Below are positions 36,520-49,500 of a DNA stretch of 64,000 nucleotides, in pieces. Within the stretch, counting starts at the first letter, position 1, and each line of letters starts with the position of its first letter. The stretch comes from Otis tarda. Taxonomy: Eukaryota > Chordata > Aves > Otidiformes > Otididae. The notes under the pieces are model-generated. The model was not told the DNA's origin. It made no database searches and was given only the letters and a program-made list of their open reading frames with translations. Made by a program: the position numbers and the translations under genes. The stretch lies in assembly GCA_026413225.1 (NCBI GenBank), contig CM048552.1, positions 23,983,001-24,047,000 of the forward strand, in the 5' to 3' direction.

Positions 36520-38105
36520 TAGATAGGTGAGTTGCTCACGGTGTGAGCAGTGAATGTTGTTTATTTTTACCTCAGTGAGGCTTTCAACACAGGCAAAATT
36601 GCTGAAGGTGCATTAGTTAAGTAACCAGCGGTTCAGACTGGGACCAATACTGTTTAACATCTTCACTGATGACTTGGATGATCAGACACAGTGCACCTTC
36701 AGCAATTTTGCAAATGATACAAAAAGAGAAGGAGTGATTAATACATCAGAAGGTTCAGAGAGACCTCAACGGGCTGGAAAAATAGTATGGCAGGAACCTT
36801 ATCAAGTTCAACTTTACGAAGGTCAGTGGAAAAGCCAAGTTCTACACTTGGAGAGGAACAATCCCATGCACCAGTAAAGGCTGGGACTTGAAAGCAGCTC
36901 TACAGCAAAGGGCCTGCAGGTCCTGGTAGACAACAGGTTGAATGTGAGCTAGAATTATGCTGTTGAGGTGAGGAAGGCCAAAAATACTCTCAAGTGCAGC
37001 GGAAGAGTTTTGCCAGCAGGTCAAAGGAGATGATCCTTCCCATCTACTCAGCACTGGAGTAATGTGCCCGGTACTGGGCTCCCCAGTACAAGAAAGAAAC
37101 ATACTGTTCTGATTTTGGCTGACATAGAGTTAATTTTCTTCACAGCAGCTCATATGGGGCTACGTTTTGGATTTGTGCTGGAAACCGTGTTGATAATACA
37201 GGTATGTTTTTGTTATTGCTGAGCAGTGCTTACACAGAGTCAAGGCCTTTTCTGCTTCTTACACCACCCTACCAGTGAGTAGGCTGGGAGTGGGCAAGAA
37301 ATTGAGGGGAGACAGAGCCAGGACAGGATTCCAACTGACCAAAGGAATATTCCATACCATATGATGTCATACTCAGCATATAAAGCTGGGAGAAGAAGCA
37401 GTTCAGAGTTATGGCATTTGTCTTCCAAAGTAACTATTATGCGTGATGGACCCTTGCTTTTCTGGAGATGTCTGACCACCTGCCTGCCAATGGGAAGTAG
37501 TGAATTAATTCCTTGTTTTGCCTTGCTTGCATGCACAACTTTTGCTTTACCTATTAGACTGTTTTTATCTCAAACTGCAAGTTTTCTCATTTTTACTCTT
37601 CCAGTTCTTTCACTTATCCCAGTGGGGGAGAGTGAGCTAGCAGCTCTGTGGTTCCTAGTTGCCAGCTGGGTTTAAACCACAACACACACATAACAGAGAG
37701 AGTAATGAATAATAGATTGGAGCATCCAAGCTACATGGAGGGGCTGAGAGCTGGGGTTGTTCAGACTGGTGAACAGGAAATTCAGGGTGAGCTTATCCAT
37801 GTATCCATCCACCTGATGGCAGATATTAAAAAAAGACAGAGCCAGACTTTTCTCAACGGCACCCAGTGACAGGACAGTAGGCAATGGGAAGAAATTGAAA
37901 TAGAGGAAATTCCTTTTAAACATAATGAAAAAATTAGTCTGAGGATGTCCAGAGAAGCCTGGGAGTCTGCGTCTTTGGAGACATTCAAAACCTGACTAGA
38001 CATGGTCTTGGTCTATCTGCTCTAGGTGACCTGGCTTTTAACAGAAGGTTGAAACAGAGAATCTCCAGAGGTCCCTGCTGACCTCAACTTTTCTGTGATT
38101 CTGTG
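36520..38105 (+). mobile_element. Old CR1 LINE, split by a solo LTR
   Basis: A plus-strand CR1 copy in two parts, 36520-37104 and 37685-38105, interrupted by the LTR at 37105-37684. The first part starts in the reverse transcriptase region (complement-free match to 'VYFYLSEAFNT', the YLDFSKAFDT block, at about 36557-36590). An internal deletion is followed by a weak match to the FADDTK block ('FANDTK' at about 36704-36721), then LHLERNNPMHQ. The second part covers the ORF2 C-terminus (GAGCATCC...GGGGTTGTTCAG) and the 3' UTR, ending TTCTGTGATTCTGTG (38091-38105), the terminal octamers. The aspartate pair of the RT active site is changed (D to N in FADD), and the frame is broken in several places. 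Heavy decay makes it older than the LTR it hosts. Confidence 0.92.
37105..37684 (+). mobile_element. Solo ERVL-type LTR nested in CR1
   Basis: A 580-bp element runs from TGTTCTGATTTTGGCTGACA (37105) to GGGTTTAAACCACAACA (37684). It matches an abundant avian ERVL LTR family I recall clearly, with landmarks GGCTACGTTTTGGATTTGTG, GAGCAGTGCTTACACAGAGT, ATTCCATACCATATGATGTC and GTGATGGACCCTTGCTTTTC. A TATA box, CATATAAAG, lies at about 37377-37385 just after a CRE-like TGATGTCAT (37362-37370). Candidate flanking duplications are CATAC (37100-37104) and CACAC (37685-37689), which are similar but not identical. The host CR1 resumes directly after it. No internal region or second LTR is present. It is an old fossil, but younger than the CR1 it interrupts. 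Confidence 0.93.
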
Positions 38106-40619
38106 TTCATTGCCAGAGGAACCCTTTTTTCTATCACATTTTTTCCTGTGACCAGCATACCTTTGAATACACTTTCCAATGTGTACAGGCCAATGTTTTT
38201 TTTTTTCAGTTAGCACAGATTTTTTTTTTTCAACCACAATGGCTTGATCTTCACCAAGACTTTTGAAGAATAAAAAACACCATAAAAACAGTCTTTTAGC
38301 AGGTACAGATTAGTATTTTCTTCTGGTATTACTGATGAGTCTTGCCTAGGAGTTAGAAATATCACTCTTCTACCACTGTGTGGGAAAGCTAGGGATAGCA
38401 GATCTGTCTGCAGTCTTAGAAGCCCAGGGGCTGTTCTTTCACATGACACTGGGCAAAATCACATTTAATAGGACGATAAAGATATAACATTCCTCACTGT
38501 TGCCATCCAATAGATAAATTTCAGAAACAGTAGTTTCTGTCTTTGGTATCCTCTAAGAAAGCAATTCAGATAAGTTTTGCTGAGAGCAAATTCCAGATAG
38601 GTGGCAGAAATTAGTGGACACTGATAAGTGAAGAATCAATGAGAGCATGAAAAGGTGCTGAGAGGTACTTAGGAAGTACTACTCTAAGGCAAATGGACTT
38701 GAGAGAATGTAAAGTTTTCTGTTCCTACAATTGTTAAATAAAATCAAACCTGAAGAAATTATGTAATACATTTCAGAATGTTCTGCTACTTTAAATTACT
38801 TTTCTCTTTGGTTTTTGTGCTTGAGAAAGCAAAATAAATTCCCTCATAAAAAGTAAATTATGGAAAAAAAAGAAATTTAAACACCTTTACTGTTTTACAT
38901 CATTTAGTTTCTCCATGCATGGACAGCAGTTGAGTAATGTCTATTGATGTGAATATTATCCTGGAATTAAAGGCAGTCTCAAAGAAAATCAAGATATAAA
39001 TTATAAATTAATTGCAACCCTACTCTAAAAGCAAATTCCTGGATATTTTTTTTTTATATGGGCAAATAGAGTGGTTGTCAGGTATTTCTGGCTCATATAT
39101 GCATTATTTCAGATTTACTATGCCTACCTAATAGAAAGAGAAATGTGTGTTAGTACAGACTAAAGCTCCTGAATAAATTGTTGTCACATTTAAAGATCCA
39201 TTAAATCCATTAGAGTTCTATGGTATTTTACTTTCGTAATATTTCTTCTTCTCTTTTGAAAACAAAGCTATCATAAAACCCCCAAAAAGTTCTGCAGAAA
39301 AAAAAGGATCAATCTCCAATGAGGTAGAACTCCACACAATAAACTTCAGCATCTTACTAACTCTTACATACTCCTAACTGAATTTGTATTTATCTCATTT
39401 TGACATTTTTCATATTCCACTCTTTTTAAATTTTCTTTTTAAAAGTAGCTTACTATAGCACAAGATAAATTATTGTTATGATGGTTTCAAAATACTGTAA
39501 AATATTAATTGTTGAAAATTAAAACTGCTCCTTAAAACAGTGGAAAACAAGAAAATGTTTCCTTTATATTAGAAAATTTTGAATTATTCTATGCAACTTT
39601 TAAAAAATCATCGGATTCTATCACATTCCATTGTTAAGTCTGGGACTTTATTTCACCTGAAGTGAGAATATGTAGGGATTCAGATCTTTAGGCAGAACAA
39701 ATTGAAATAAAACTTCAGTCAACAATGTGTGTGACCTGAGTGCCTGCTTCAGGAATTTTATGAACAATTGAGATGATCAGTAGTTCCCTTGGCTTTTAAG
39801 TTATGTTAAAAATACAAATGAAAGGGCTTATGCTACCTTCCTGAGAGACTGACAGAGAAAGGAAAGATAAATTTGGTGGTGAAATTCCTAGCACATCATA
39901 GAGTTTGGATTCAGCGGGATTACTATACAAGTGGCTGACGAAAGGTAAAGCAAGCAGTCAGACACATGGCAGCAAAGCATGTAAATAAAAGGATAGGCTT
40001 CTATTTGGACTATGTTTTCCTCCTTCTCCCCTCTAAGTTGAATTAAGACATATACTGGGGATATCCTATTATTTAAGTGGGCTGCTTGTCTTGTGTCATG
40101 TAAGATGAGGAAAACCAAAATATTTCTCCTTCTTTTCTGCCCCTATCACTTTAAATTCAGCCAGCAACTGTTAAAATAAGGTTATTGTGCCATAGAGAGA
40201 ATCAGAAGTGTTCAGTCCAAAAAGGCAGTTTCAGAAGTGCAGCTGTTCTTTATTATCTTTCATCTGCCGTCTTACCTTTTCTAATTCCCAGAGTTCCTAA
40301 TCTTCTTCCTTTGTGTCCACAGTTTCACTCTTGTAACTATAGCCTCTACCTACTCCTTTCATTGTGTTAAACTTCAGCAGCAGCATGCACGAGGTATGTG
40401 ACATGATACTATTAAAAGTGGTAAGATCAAACAGTTGCCTATGTATATGCACTTTGTTCTACCTGGACTCTTCTTCCCCATCCTTTTATATGCTTACTGG
40501 CCACTTTTTGTCACTATTTTTATTTCCTTCTTTCAAAGAAGTGATTTTAGTGATGACAGTTATTATTTTAATCTTTCACAATAGGCAGAGGGAGGATCCA
40601 CAGCCATTGTAATATTATT

Positions 40620-41330
40620 AAACTTTTGGTCAGGATTGCTCTGGAGGTCTTAGTAGCAGGTCTCAGGAACCCTTCCTGTTCCCTAGCTGTATTGTTCTCC
40701 CTGGAAAACAATAACCTCCCTAGGAAACTTCATTTCATAGTGGAGGCAACATCATAAATTGATTCCAAGGCTTTCTCTTCCTCCACAGTCATCTTTGGAT
40801 GCTACAGTCTCTTGCTCTACAAACTTCCTGTTCACTTCCCTGCCCCCTGGGACACAGTTCAATATGGAGGCTTTTGACAGAGGAACGGTAGGAGCTGACG
40901 GAGGAGACAGACCCTAAATTTTCATACAGACACATATATACAGAAATGCCTGTTCTTCTCTGAGCAAGATGATGTCAGAGAAATTTCCTCTCCTTTCCTC
41001 CTCCCCACAGCTGCTCCTGACCTTCAGGGAATGGCATGTCAGCCTCATGCAGGCTCTTTTCCAGCAGCCACTCAGCTGCTGCTTCCCCTGCTCCCTAATG
41101 AATGTCTTTCTCTGTTTCTACAGCAGCCAGGTCCAGCCTCATCCCTGAATAGATGAGGGAAAGTCACAGCAGGGAAAAGCTGAAGCCAGCTGCTGCTGGC
41201 ACCAAGGCCATCCAGGCGATGGGACATGGAGAAAGATGGAAAATACTATCTCAGTTTAGGGCAGCTGCTACTCACTGGCATGCAGTGTAGTAGAACCAGG
41301 GCATATTGTACGCTCCGTGATGACTCTGGG
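40620..41330. other. GC-elevated unclassified block
   Basis: About 0.7 kb with clearly more C and G than the flanks, many CAGC/CTGC words (for example CAGCAGCCACTCAGCTGCTG near 41060), and no open frame of note. It could be an old transposon, an exon-bearing or regulatory segment, or simple compositional variation. No termini or duplications were found. Confidence 0.3.
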
Positions 41331-44300
41331 AAATTAAGTGTATCCCAGCCAAACTAGCTCTTTTACAGCTGTTGACACTATTCAAGTTTTTTTCAGTCTG
41401 TGAATAAAGTTAAAGGACATTGCCTTTATTCCACCATCCTACACTGTGTTTCACTGTCATCTAGAAGCAAAAAAAACACCATTAATTTACAATTAAAAAA
41501 CAGACAAGCATTCTTCAATAAACTCCCAACCCTACCACCTCCCATCCCTGTATTCTAACTACTTTATTGCATTTATTCGAGGTATTGTGCTAAAACCTCC
41601 CCCTTGAGCAGGGCTGGCCTATGCAGCTCTTAGTTTTTATGTTAGAACTGGGTGTTCTAACCCAATTTTTTTTTTATGGAAGTTGTTATACTCAGGAAGT
41701 TTCTAAGTTACTCCTTATGTTATTTTCATACACTTTTGTACTTATCTGTGGGAATAAAAAGCATTTCAGTGTAACCGCTTTGTCAATATGGAGAACAATT
41801 TGAAGAGCAAAGTAAAATCCTATTTGTATATACAGCTATTCAATATTCATGCAGCAAACTGTTAAATAACATAAAATAAATACAAAGGAACAGAAGCAAT
41901 AAGAAATCTATTTTTTTGATCAAGTGATGAGTGATTTAGAACATTGTATTTGAGCTAATAATAACAAAAGGAGGAATTAACATACAAAGCCTAAATTTGA
42001 AGTATGTAATAAGTTACATATTAATTTTTGCTATTCAATGCCAGCAATGGTAAAATGTTGCAGCTCATGTTCCATTCTGCCATTCTTTGGTTTTAGGAGC
42101 CTGAAGGAGTATAATAATGAACGCAAATAAAATACATTGAAATTCTGTTAGAATTAAGTTTTCTTTCTTACACTTTGGAATCTTCTTATACATGAAGTTT
42201 AACCTAATGATTTAGGGCTAAGCTTCAAAAAAAAGTGAATGCCTCCAGGTCTAAATTGAGAATTTCTGGAGTTTCCATAAATGATAAACATTACCCATAA
42301 TTATTCCTGCTTCACTTGAAAACTAAGAGCTACTTTGGACAAGCGCTGCTGTAGTGATGCATTTTCTGTCTGTGCTCTCAACAGCTGGGGGAAAGGAGAA
42401 AGAAAAACAACAAACAAACAATTAATCTGTCTGATTATGAGAAGTTATTATAGTACTTACTAACATATATCTGTAAAAAAAATGATAAACAAGTGGGTGT
42501 TCTACTGTAGTACATTAGGTAGATTTCTCTGAAAACAAAATGTGTTTTGCAATATTTCAACGTTAAATAAACAGTTTTAAGAAAATGCTAAGTTGTGCAT
42601 GAACTTCAGCATGGCATATTGTCACATGAAGTCTTAGCTGAAAAACTTTATTCACCAAAGGCTGCTGTCCTGCGAACTATAAACCTTAAGAAAAGCTGTA
42701 GAGCTGTAGAGAGAATAGTCAACCGTTGTACATGTGGTGGGAGGCTCGTGTGTATTGGAGCAGCTCTGGGGGTCAGTCCCAACCCTTGCTTGACATCTCC
42801 ATCAATGCAGAGAGGGAGTAAATGCAATATTCATGAATTAACAGACAACATTGAATTAGGTAGAATTTGGAATACCAATGAAGGGAGAAAAGCACAGAAT
42901 GAAAATTTAGAGCTGTCAATACTCTGTTGTGGATTCTGCTGGCTCTGAGGCAAAATACATTTGAAGTCAGAGGGAGTCATCAACTACCAGGATCTTTGGA
43001 GGAAGTAATTTAATGAAGTCACAGGCAGAGAAAACTGAGGCTGCAGATAAAAATTCATTGTCCACCAAGCACTGTGCAACCTCCCCTCATACTCAGCTAG
43101 TTTCCCTCAGGTTTATTCTGAGAACTTGGCAGGTTTCACACATATCAGCCAGCACACTGTGCCTTTCCATGGCAATAACATAATCTCTACTCCTTTATCA
43201 GTCTGTTAGATAATGAAGTTATCTACTTCCAAAATTACTGCACTGAGACATCTCAGAAACAGGTCAATTTTAATTCCTGTATAATTTCCTATGTGGTAAT
43301 TGTGGTTGTATCTACAGTAATCACTCCTCATTTCTTTTCATACAATAAGTTTTGGCCTTCGTTGTAACTTGATTCTATAACTAAAGATAATACTTCTACA
43401 AAAACAAAATTCTAGAATTATATTAATTTCTTAATGCCTAATTTAGTTACTTCTACTTCTCATTCCTAGATTAATTTTTTGAATACTGCAAGTTTTGTGG
43501 GGTGGGGGAAGGCATTGACTTTTCAAGACAGGAAAGAAAATACAAAAATTTATTTTGCATGGGGAAGATTCAACCTGACTGCTCTGAGACTACCTTTCTG
43601 AAATGCTATTGACTAAGAAAATCCTACATCCCTAGCAATTGTTCCCCAAATCTAGTAGCTGAAGAATAATTCATCCCCTGTTTTGAATCAAGCAGAAATA
43701 TTTGCAGCTTGCAGGATCACTAACAGACCAGAATGCCCTCACTAATGTAATTATCCTTAAAGAAAGGTCTATTCATTATTTTTTAAATGAAAAAAATCTG
43801 TCCAAGGAAAAACTGTCAAATTGGCTATTTCATTTTCCTGATTAATGATAAAAATAATTTTAAAATTGTTTAGGAGAATATATAAAATTTCTCACTGCCT
43901 CTATTTGTCCTACATTTTAAAATATTTTCAAATTAAACTGCTATTTTATTTAATGGATTTTTTTTTTCAATTTAAAGAAGAAATAATAACTGCAATGAAA
44001 AAGCAAATTAGTACCCATTCTTCTTTTATTTTGACTTGGCTCCAAGATTTTCAACTGAGCTTTCATGATCTGATTAATTTTTAGATTAATTTTGCAAAAC
44101 AATTTTTAGACTTTTATTGAACAGAAAATCTGTTTCAGAGAAAAGATATTGTTTAAGACAAGACTAACATTTCAGACTCTGGGAGCCACATCATACTTAA
44201 CTAGGTCAAACTTCAAGTTGTCTTCGATAAAAACAATTTATCATTGCTGAAATCCAAGTATATTGATACTATAAATATCCTTTTTCTCTAAGACTATAGG

Positions 44301-44993
44301 CAGTGAATCTAGAAAAGAATACACGAATAGTATCAAATTATTCTCTCTATTAGAAACCCAACACACGATGTAAACATATGCCAACTGTCTTCATTTCAAA
44401 GTGCTAACACATCATATGCAACCATTCTCCACTGAGAGGCTTACATCACAAATGAATGTACTCATCTGTTTTATTTTATAAATATATTTGAATGAATTAC
44501 ACCAGCAAAATGATAAGCTGTAACTTCACCCCACAAAAAAAGATGTGGCTTAAGTGCCCTAGAACAAATAAAATATACAAATCTAACTATTTTCTTTCCC
44601 TTGGGAAAAGAAAGAACATAATTTTCTTTTGCTGCCAGTCAAAATTCTAAAACAAAATTCATCACATTCAAGTCATAAAGCAATAAAGTTTTATTATTAC
44701 TGAAAAATATGTGGACTTTAATTTTATTCCTTTTTAAACTTACTGTATTGAAGAAAGAAAATAAGGTCGATTTTTATTGGAATAATAATACTCTACTTTA
44801 GAACAAGTCCAATTTTAGATGGTTTGACCAGCTGATTTATAAATTCTATTTCTAAACCAATTTCCTTTCAATTGTGAATAGTTTGAAATTAATGACTAAA
44901 AGGAAAGCCTTTCTCTTAGACCACACTAGATTAAAGTGCAACATTTGTCAAAAAGCGAATCATCAACAGGCAGCAAACAGCCAGAGCTTACAT

Positions 44994-44994
<1 letters not shown>

Positions 44995-45017
<23 letters not shown>
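44995..45017. repeat. Poly-A tract followed by A-rich sequence
   Basis: About 23 consecutive A, then A-rich sequence with isolated G to about 45032. No upstream retrocopied gene or SINE body is recognised. Confidence 0.9.
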
Positions 45018-45024
<7 letters not shown>

Positions 45025-46513
45025 AGGAAAAAGGCAATCTCTAGTCATTAGAGTCAGAAGCTTATGCCTTTCTGCATGATCTGATAATGGCTGCTGTAGC
45101 CGGCAAAATTAGTATTCTGAATGAGATGGATTTGGGATTTGATCCTTATTATAATTCCTTGGGTTTATTTTTTCACTTCCATATATATGTATTTTTTTTT
45201 CCCTTTACAGACAAGAGCAGATAGACATTAAATGAGGTAATTCTTTTCAAAACAGTTGTTTAAACTCACAGAGAAGTTCAGATCTCTATGGACAGAATAT
45301 GCGCCTATAATATATACCACACCACTGTCATTTGCTCATAAAAACTGCATACTTATTCAGAGTTGCAGAATCATCCTACCTTTCTTCCATGACAGCAGGT
45401 GAATGGAGGGGTGGTGACACAAAGGAAAGTGATTAACAAGGACCAGTGCTCCTGTTTCTCTATTCTTCAGACACTGATACTTACATATGCATTCACACAA
45501 CTGGAGTAACAAACTTACGGAATTCTTACTCCAAAGACCTTACTGCCAACAGCTTTGATACCAACAGCTTTACTCTCACCCTAACTTTCCCACTTGACCT
45601 CTATATTTCATTGCTGAGATTTAGTGGAAGGGAAGGGCTGGATATTATCAGGTAGATAATGTCTTCTCCTATGTTCAGAAATGTGACTTCTGTTTGCATT
45701 TGGAAACTTAACTCACTTGAGCTGGATTTGTCTCTGAAAAGGTAAAATTGTTTTAGGTGTTTTGTACGTATGCCTGTGGCAAATTCATGGACAGGCACCT
45801 TTACCACCATTTCACTGGACAGTTTGTTCTGACTTCAAGTAGTATTAGACTAGAAGGTTTGGACATGAACAATATCCATTCAAGCCTTAGATGACTAACT
45901 GAAAAGATGCACTGAAACTTTTCCTCCGTAAGTGAAGAGAACAAGTGATGTTGCTTGTACTACAGAGGAAATAAGCCACATTCCTGTGGCATTCTCTGTT
46001 CTCTTTCTTCACCTCAGAATAAATATAAGAGCACCTGGAGACTGTGCCCATGGAAACACTGTCAAAACATTAGGCAAGAACATTTATTTAGTCTTTGATT
46101 TTTCTGATCTTGCTTGGAATTTTGACTTTTAGTTGGATACAATGATATTTTAAGTGATGTGGTAGGTTTTCTTTCTTTCAGATATACTTTGAGGCTTATA
46201 AATATACACTACTGTAAAGGAGTAAGGATTTTTAGTATGCTATATGAAGTTGAATTTAAGATTGCACTTCAGGAGAGTTATTCTAACACATAAAATCATT
46301 CTTTTAATTCAACTTATTGCCAGAATAATTTTTTTTTGGGTGTTTAGAGGAAAATCAGTTAAGTAGTTAGGGGGTTACAAATGTTCAAAGCCCACAAAAG
46401 TAGAATGTTTTTTGCAGCCTTGAATCTCAGCAGAAATATTTTCTACATGAAGTCTCAGATTCACTTCTTTACAAAGTATTATTTTTACTTCAATTCCTAA
46501 AGAATGCTCCAGC

Positions 46514-46533
46514 AAAAAAAAAAAAAAAAAAAA
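46514..46533. repeat. Poly-A tract
   Basis: Twenty consecutive A, followed by GAG and more A. No retrocopy body is recognised. Confidence 0.9.
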
Positions 46534-49500
46534 GAGAAAAAAATGCTAACCTTGGTAGGCCTTAGGCACTCCTCAAGCCAAATAACCTGGACAGAGGAGA
46601 TTAAAAATGGTTGGTTATTAGAAAGTTCACATGAAACAAGAATTGCTGAAATGAATGTTGCCCAAAGCACTGTTAAACTTAAATGCTTTATATGTGCATG
46701 CAGCCTAAGACAAGATTAAAACTCCTGAGACTAACTTTTAGGTAACCAGCACTGACAGCCTCGCACAGCAGACCTTGAGTTCAAAGCCAGCCTTAGAAGC
46801 TGGGAAAATAGCTCTCTGCTGAGCTCTGCTGTGCCATAGGAACAGAGCAACAGAGCTATTAGTATTTCACACAACCAGGTTAAACTTCTCTTAGATAGAC
46901 CTAGACAAGATATAATCAGATCTTTAGTATATCATAAATAAACTATTAATCTGAAATAATGTCTCACATGGGAGGAATAATATTACCTAACTTTAAAGGC
47001 TTATGTTGTAAATCTCTGCATTTGATCTAGCTACCTCATGCTGTCTTTGTAGTTGAATGTAGACAAATAGAGTACAATTAATCCAGATTATTTTACAAGT
47101 CTGCTTTAGAACGAAATGAATCACTACCCTGAAGTGCCCATTCCTTTCTGTTTTCCAGGGAGACCTGCAGGATGCATGTGAACACTGGTTCACTTGTCCT
47201 CATCAAGTATGTCTGCATGTAGCTCAGTGACTCATGTACAACATCTAACAGCTGAGAACATCAGCACTGTGGTGCAACCTAACATAATTGTCTTTTGGAG
47301 TGGTATTTGTATATTCATTTGGAAGTTCACTGCCTAATCTGACCTAACCATCTTGATGTCCTCTTTAACCAAAGGAAATAAATAAGTGCATTCGGAAGAC
47401 AGTTACTCCCACAAATATTAGACACGCTTCCCAAGGTCTCTGTTACCTGCCGAGAGCCCAGTCACATAACCTATACCAGAATATCATCTTTTAGGCAGTT
47501 ATATTTGGGGAACACTAATTCATCCCCTCTTTTTTAACTATGTATAATTTTATCTTCTCTCTTTCTAATTTTTTTTTTTTTATTTTATTTTGGACTGTAC
47601 AATTTCCTTAAGCACATAGAGTGACAGAGAAAAATTTTTACTTATTTATAGCACTACTTTAAGAGCTTTACAAGTTAATCAAAACCCCTTATTTAAATAT
47701 GTGTACACTGTAATGTACCTGTAAACTTTTTGTTTCTATTGTTGATAATTCAACAATTCCAGCATTCACTATGCTTTAGGACAGTGTATTAGCAACTGAA
47801 CACTGAAAAAAAGAGGACTTGATTGTTCACACTCCAATGTTCAGGGACCTAGGAAACCTGTGGAGAGCTTTGATTATGGTTTTATAATTTTTTTTTTAAA
47901 GCCAATGAAGAGCTGTGGTTAAAGATAAAAAAAGAACAAAAAGGCTTCAAGGCATTAAACAAAGGGGATGAAATTATTTATTTCTCTGCTTATTTGTACT
48001 AAATCAATTTCTCACCCAAGAACCAGATAGTGATTCAACATAAAGAGATTCTGTAAGTATATAAATGCTTAAGCTTCAGTGACTCTGAAGAGCAAAGAAA
48101 ATTAAATGAGAAAAAAAGAAGTAGTATTGAAGCTATCATCTTAAACATCCTGTTAAGAATATTGGTGAGTAAGAGTCCAGCAGCAACAAACCTAATGACT
48201 AAAATGTCTGAGGCAATCTATTTCAAACACTACACAAGGTCTTTACAAATTGCTATTCATGCCATAAGACACAACAACAAAGAAATCAACACTAATGGCT
48301 TTTTTTTTTTTGCTTTAACTTAGAATACAAGTACATTATTTAGAAAAAAAAAAAGCAGTTAGAAACAGCATGAATCTGCCTTAAAACATTATACATATGA
48401 GAAACAGAGAAAATTGGTAAGTTCGTATCAAAATTATTTTCCCCAAAGATATGCTAACTGTTTAGATAAATCTATTTATTCTAATGAAACTTCATTTGAT
48501 TAAAAGAACTTGGATGAAATACTGTAAAAAATTTAAATATTCTGCTTTGATATTTATGGATTTAAATGTTTCTGCTTGAAAAAGTGAGAACTAGGAACTT
48601 TAGGAAACCAGAATTTTTCCATCTTGTTTTAAACATGTACTTTAGAACAAGATGAGCAAAGCCTCAGAGAGGCCTACTTTTTAACATGGGTTACAGAAGC
48701 AAGATAGATGAAAAAGTCAGATGTATGTATTTATACCTGGCTAGGTGAATCATTCTCTTATTTTGTGTATTCTAGGACAGTAATTTTTTTAATGGTACCT
48801 GGAATAGCACTCAAACAAAACTTTGTCTTCAAAAAATCAGAATCCTGAAGCAATCCAGTGACAGAAGTTAAAAACTGAACACTGTAAAATACAGTATCGG
48901 TTGTTTTCACACTTCTCTAATTCTTAATTTCTGCTTGTACAGAAAGAACTGAGACAGATTAGGGTGCTATTTTTATTATCTTGTCAAATATACAGCTAAT
49001 TTCTCATTCTTTATACTTTGGAGAAATAAACTCTTATCCTTTGGTCTTATCTGAAATTTTCTTTAGATGGTCCACGTTTTTCTTCTGATGCGTGTTCCAT
49101 TGCTCACTGAAAGCAGTGAGTAAAATAGAGTCTGGTATTACCTGCAGGTGCATTAACAGTTCTTGAGATTACTATGCTATAAATTAATATACAGTTTCAG
49201 AAAAAAATAAACTGGAAATTTTGAAAAGCAACTGTAGAAACCTTGCAGGAACTACTCAACGAAGATTTATAAAAGCATCTATACAAAGAAAAATCTGAAA
49301 GTACAAAGGCAAAAAGTTGTTAAGAAGGTAGGTGATTGCAGCAGAAAGCCACAGCAGGAGTATATTCACACAAGCAGTTTGCAAAGGTTAAGCTGTATAT
49401 CAGCATCATTTAGTCTCCTTATTCCCACTTATCCGGAACATTTAGCATACATCTTGAACAGGTATCTCAGATCCTTTCATTAACATCCTCTGAGTGCTTC

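Noticed and set aside
42595-42948. A 117-codon frame as a gene
   Set aside because: There is no recognisable domain, splice context or poly(A) arrangement. It is somewhat longer than typical chance frames but not enough to claim.
44995-45032. A processed pseudogene ending in the poly-A tract
   Set aside because: No coding similarity or polyadenylation signal lies just upstream, and no flanking direct repeats are seen.
46740-46860. A tRNA-derived SINE, suggested by GAGTTCAAAGCC resembling a B box
   Set aside because: No A box at the right distance and no A-rich or tandem tail follows; the match is too weak.
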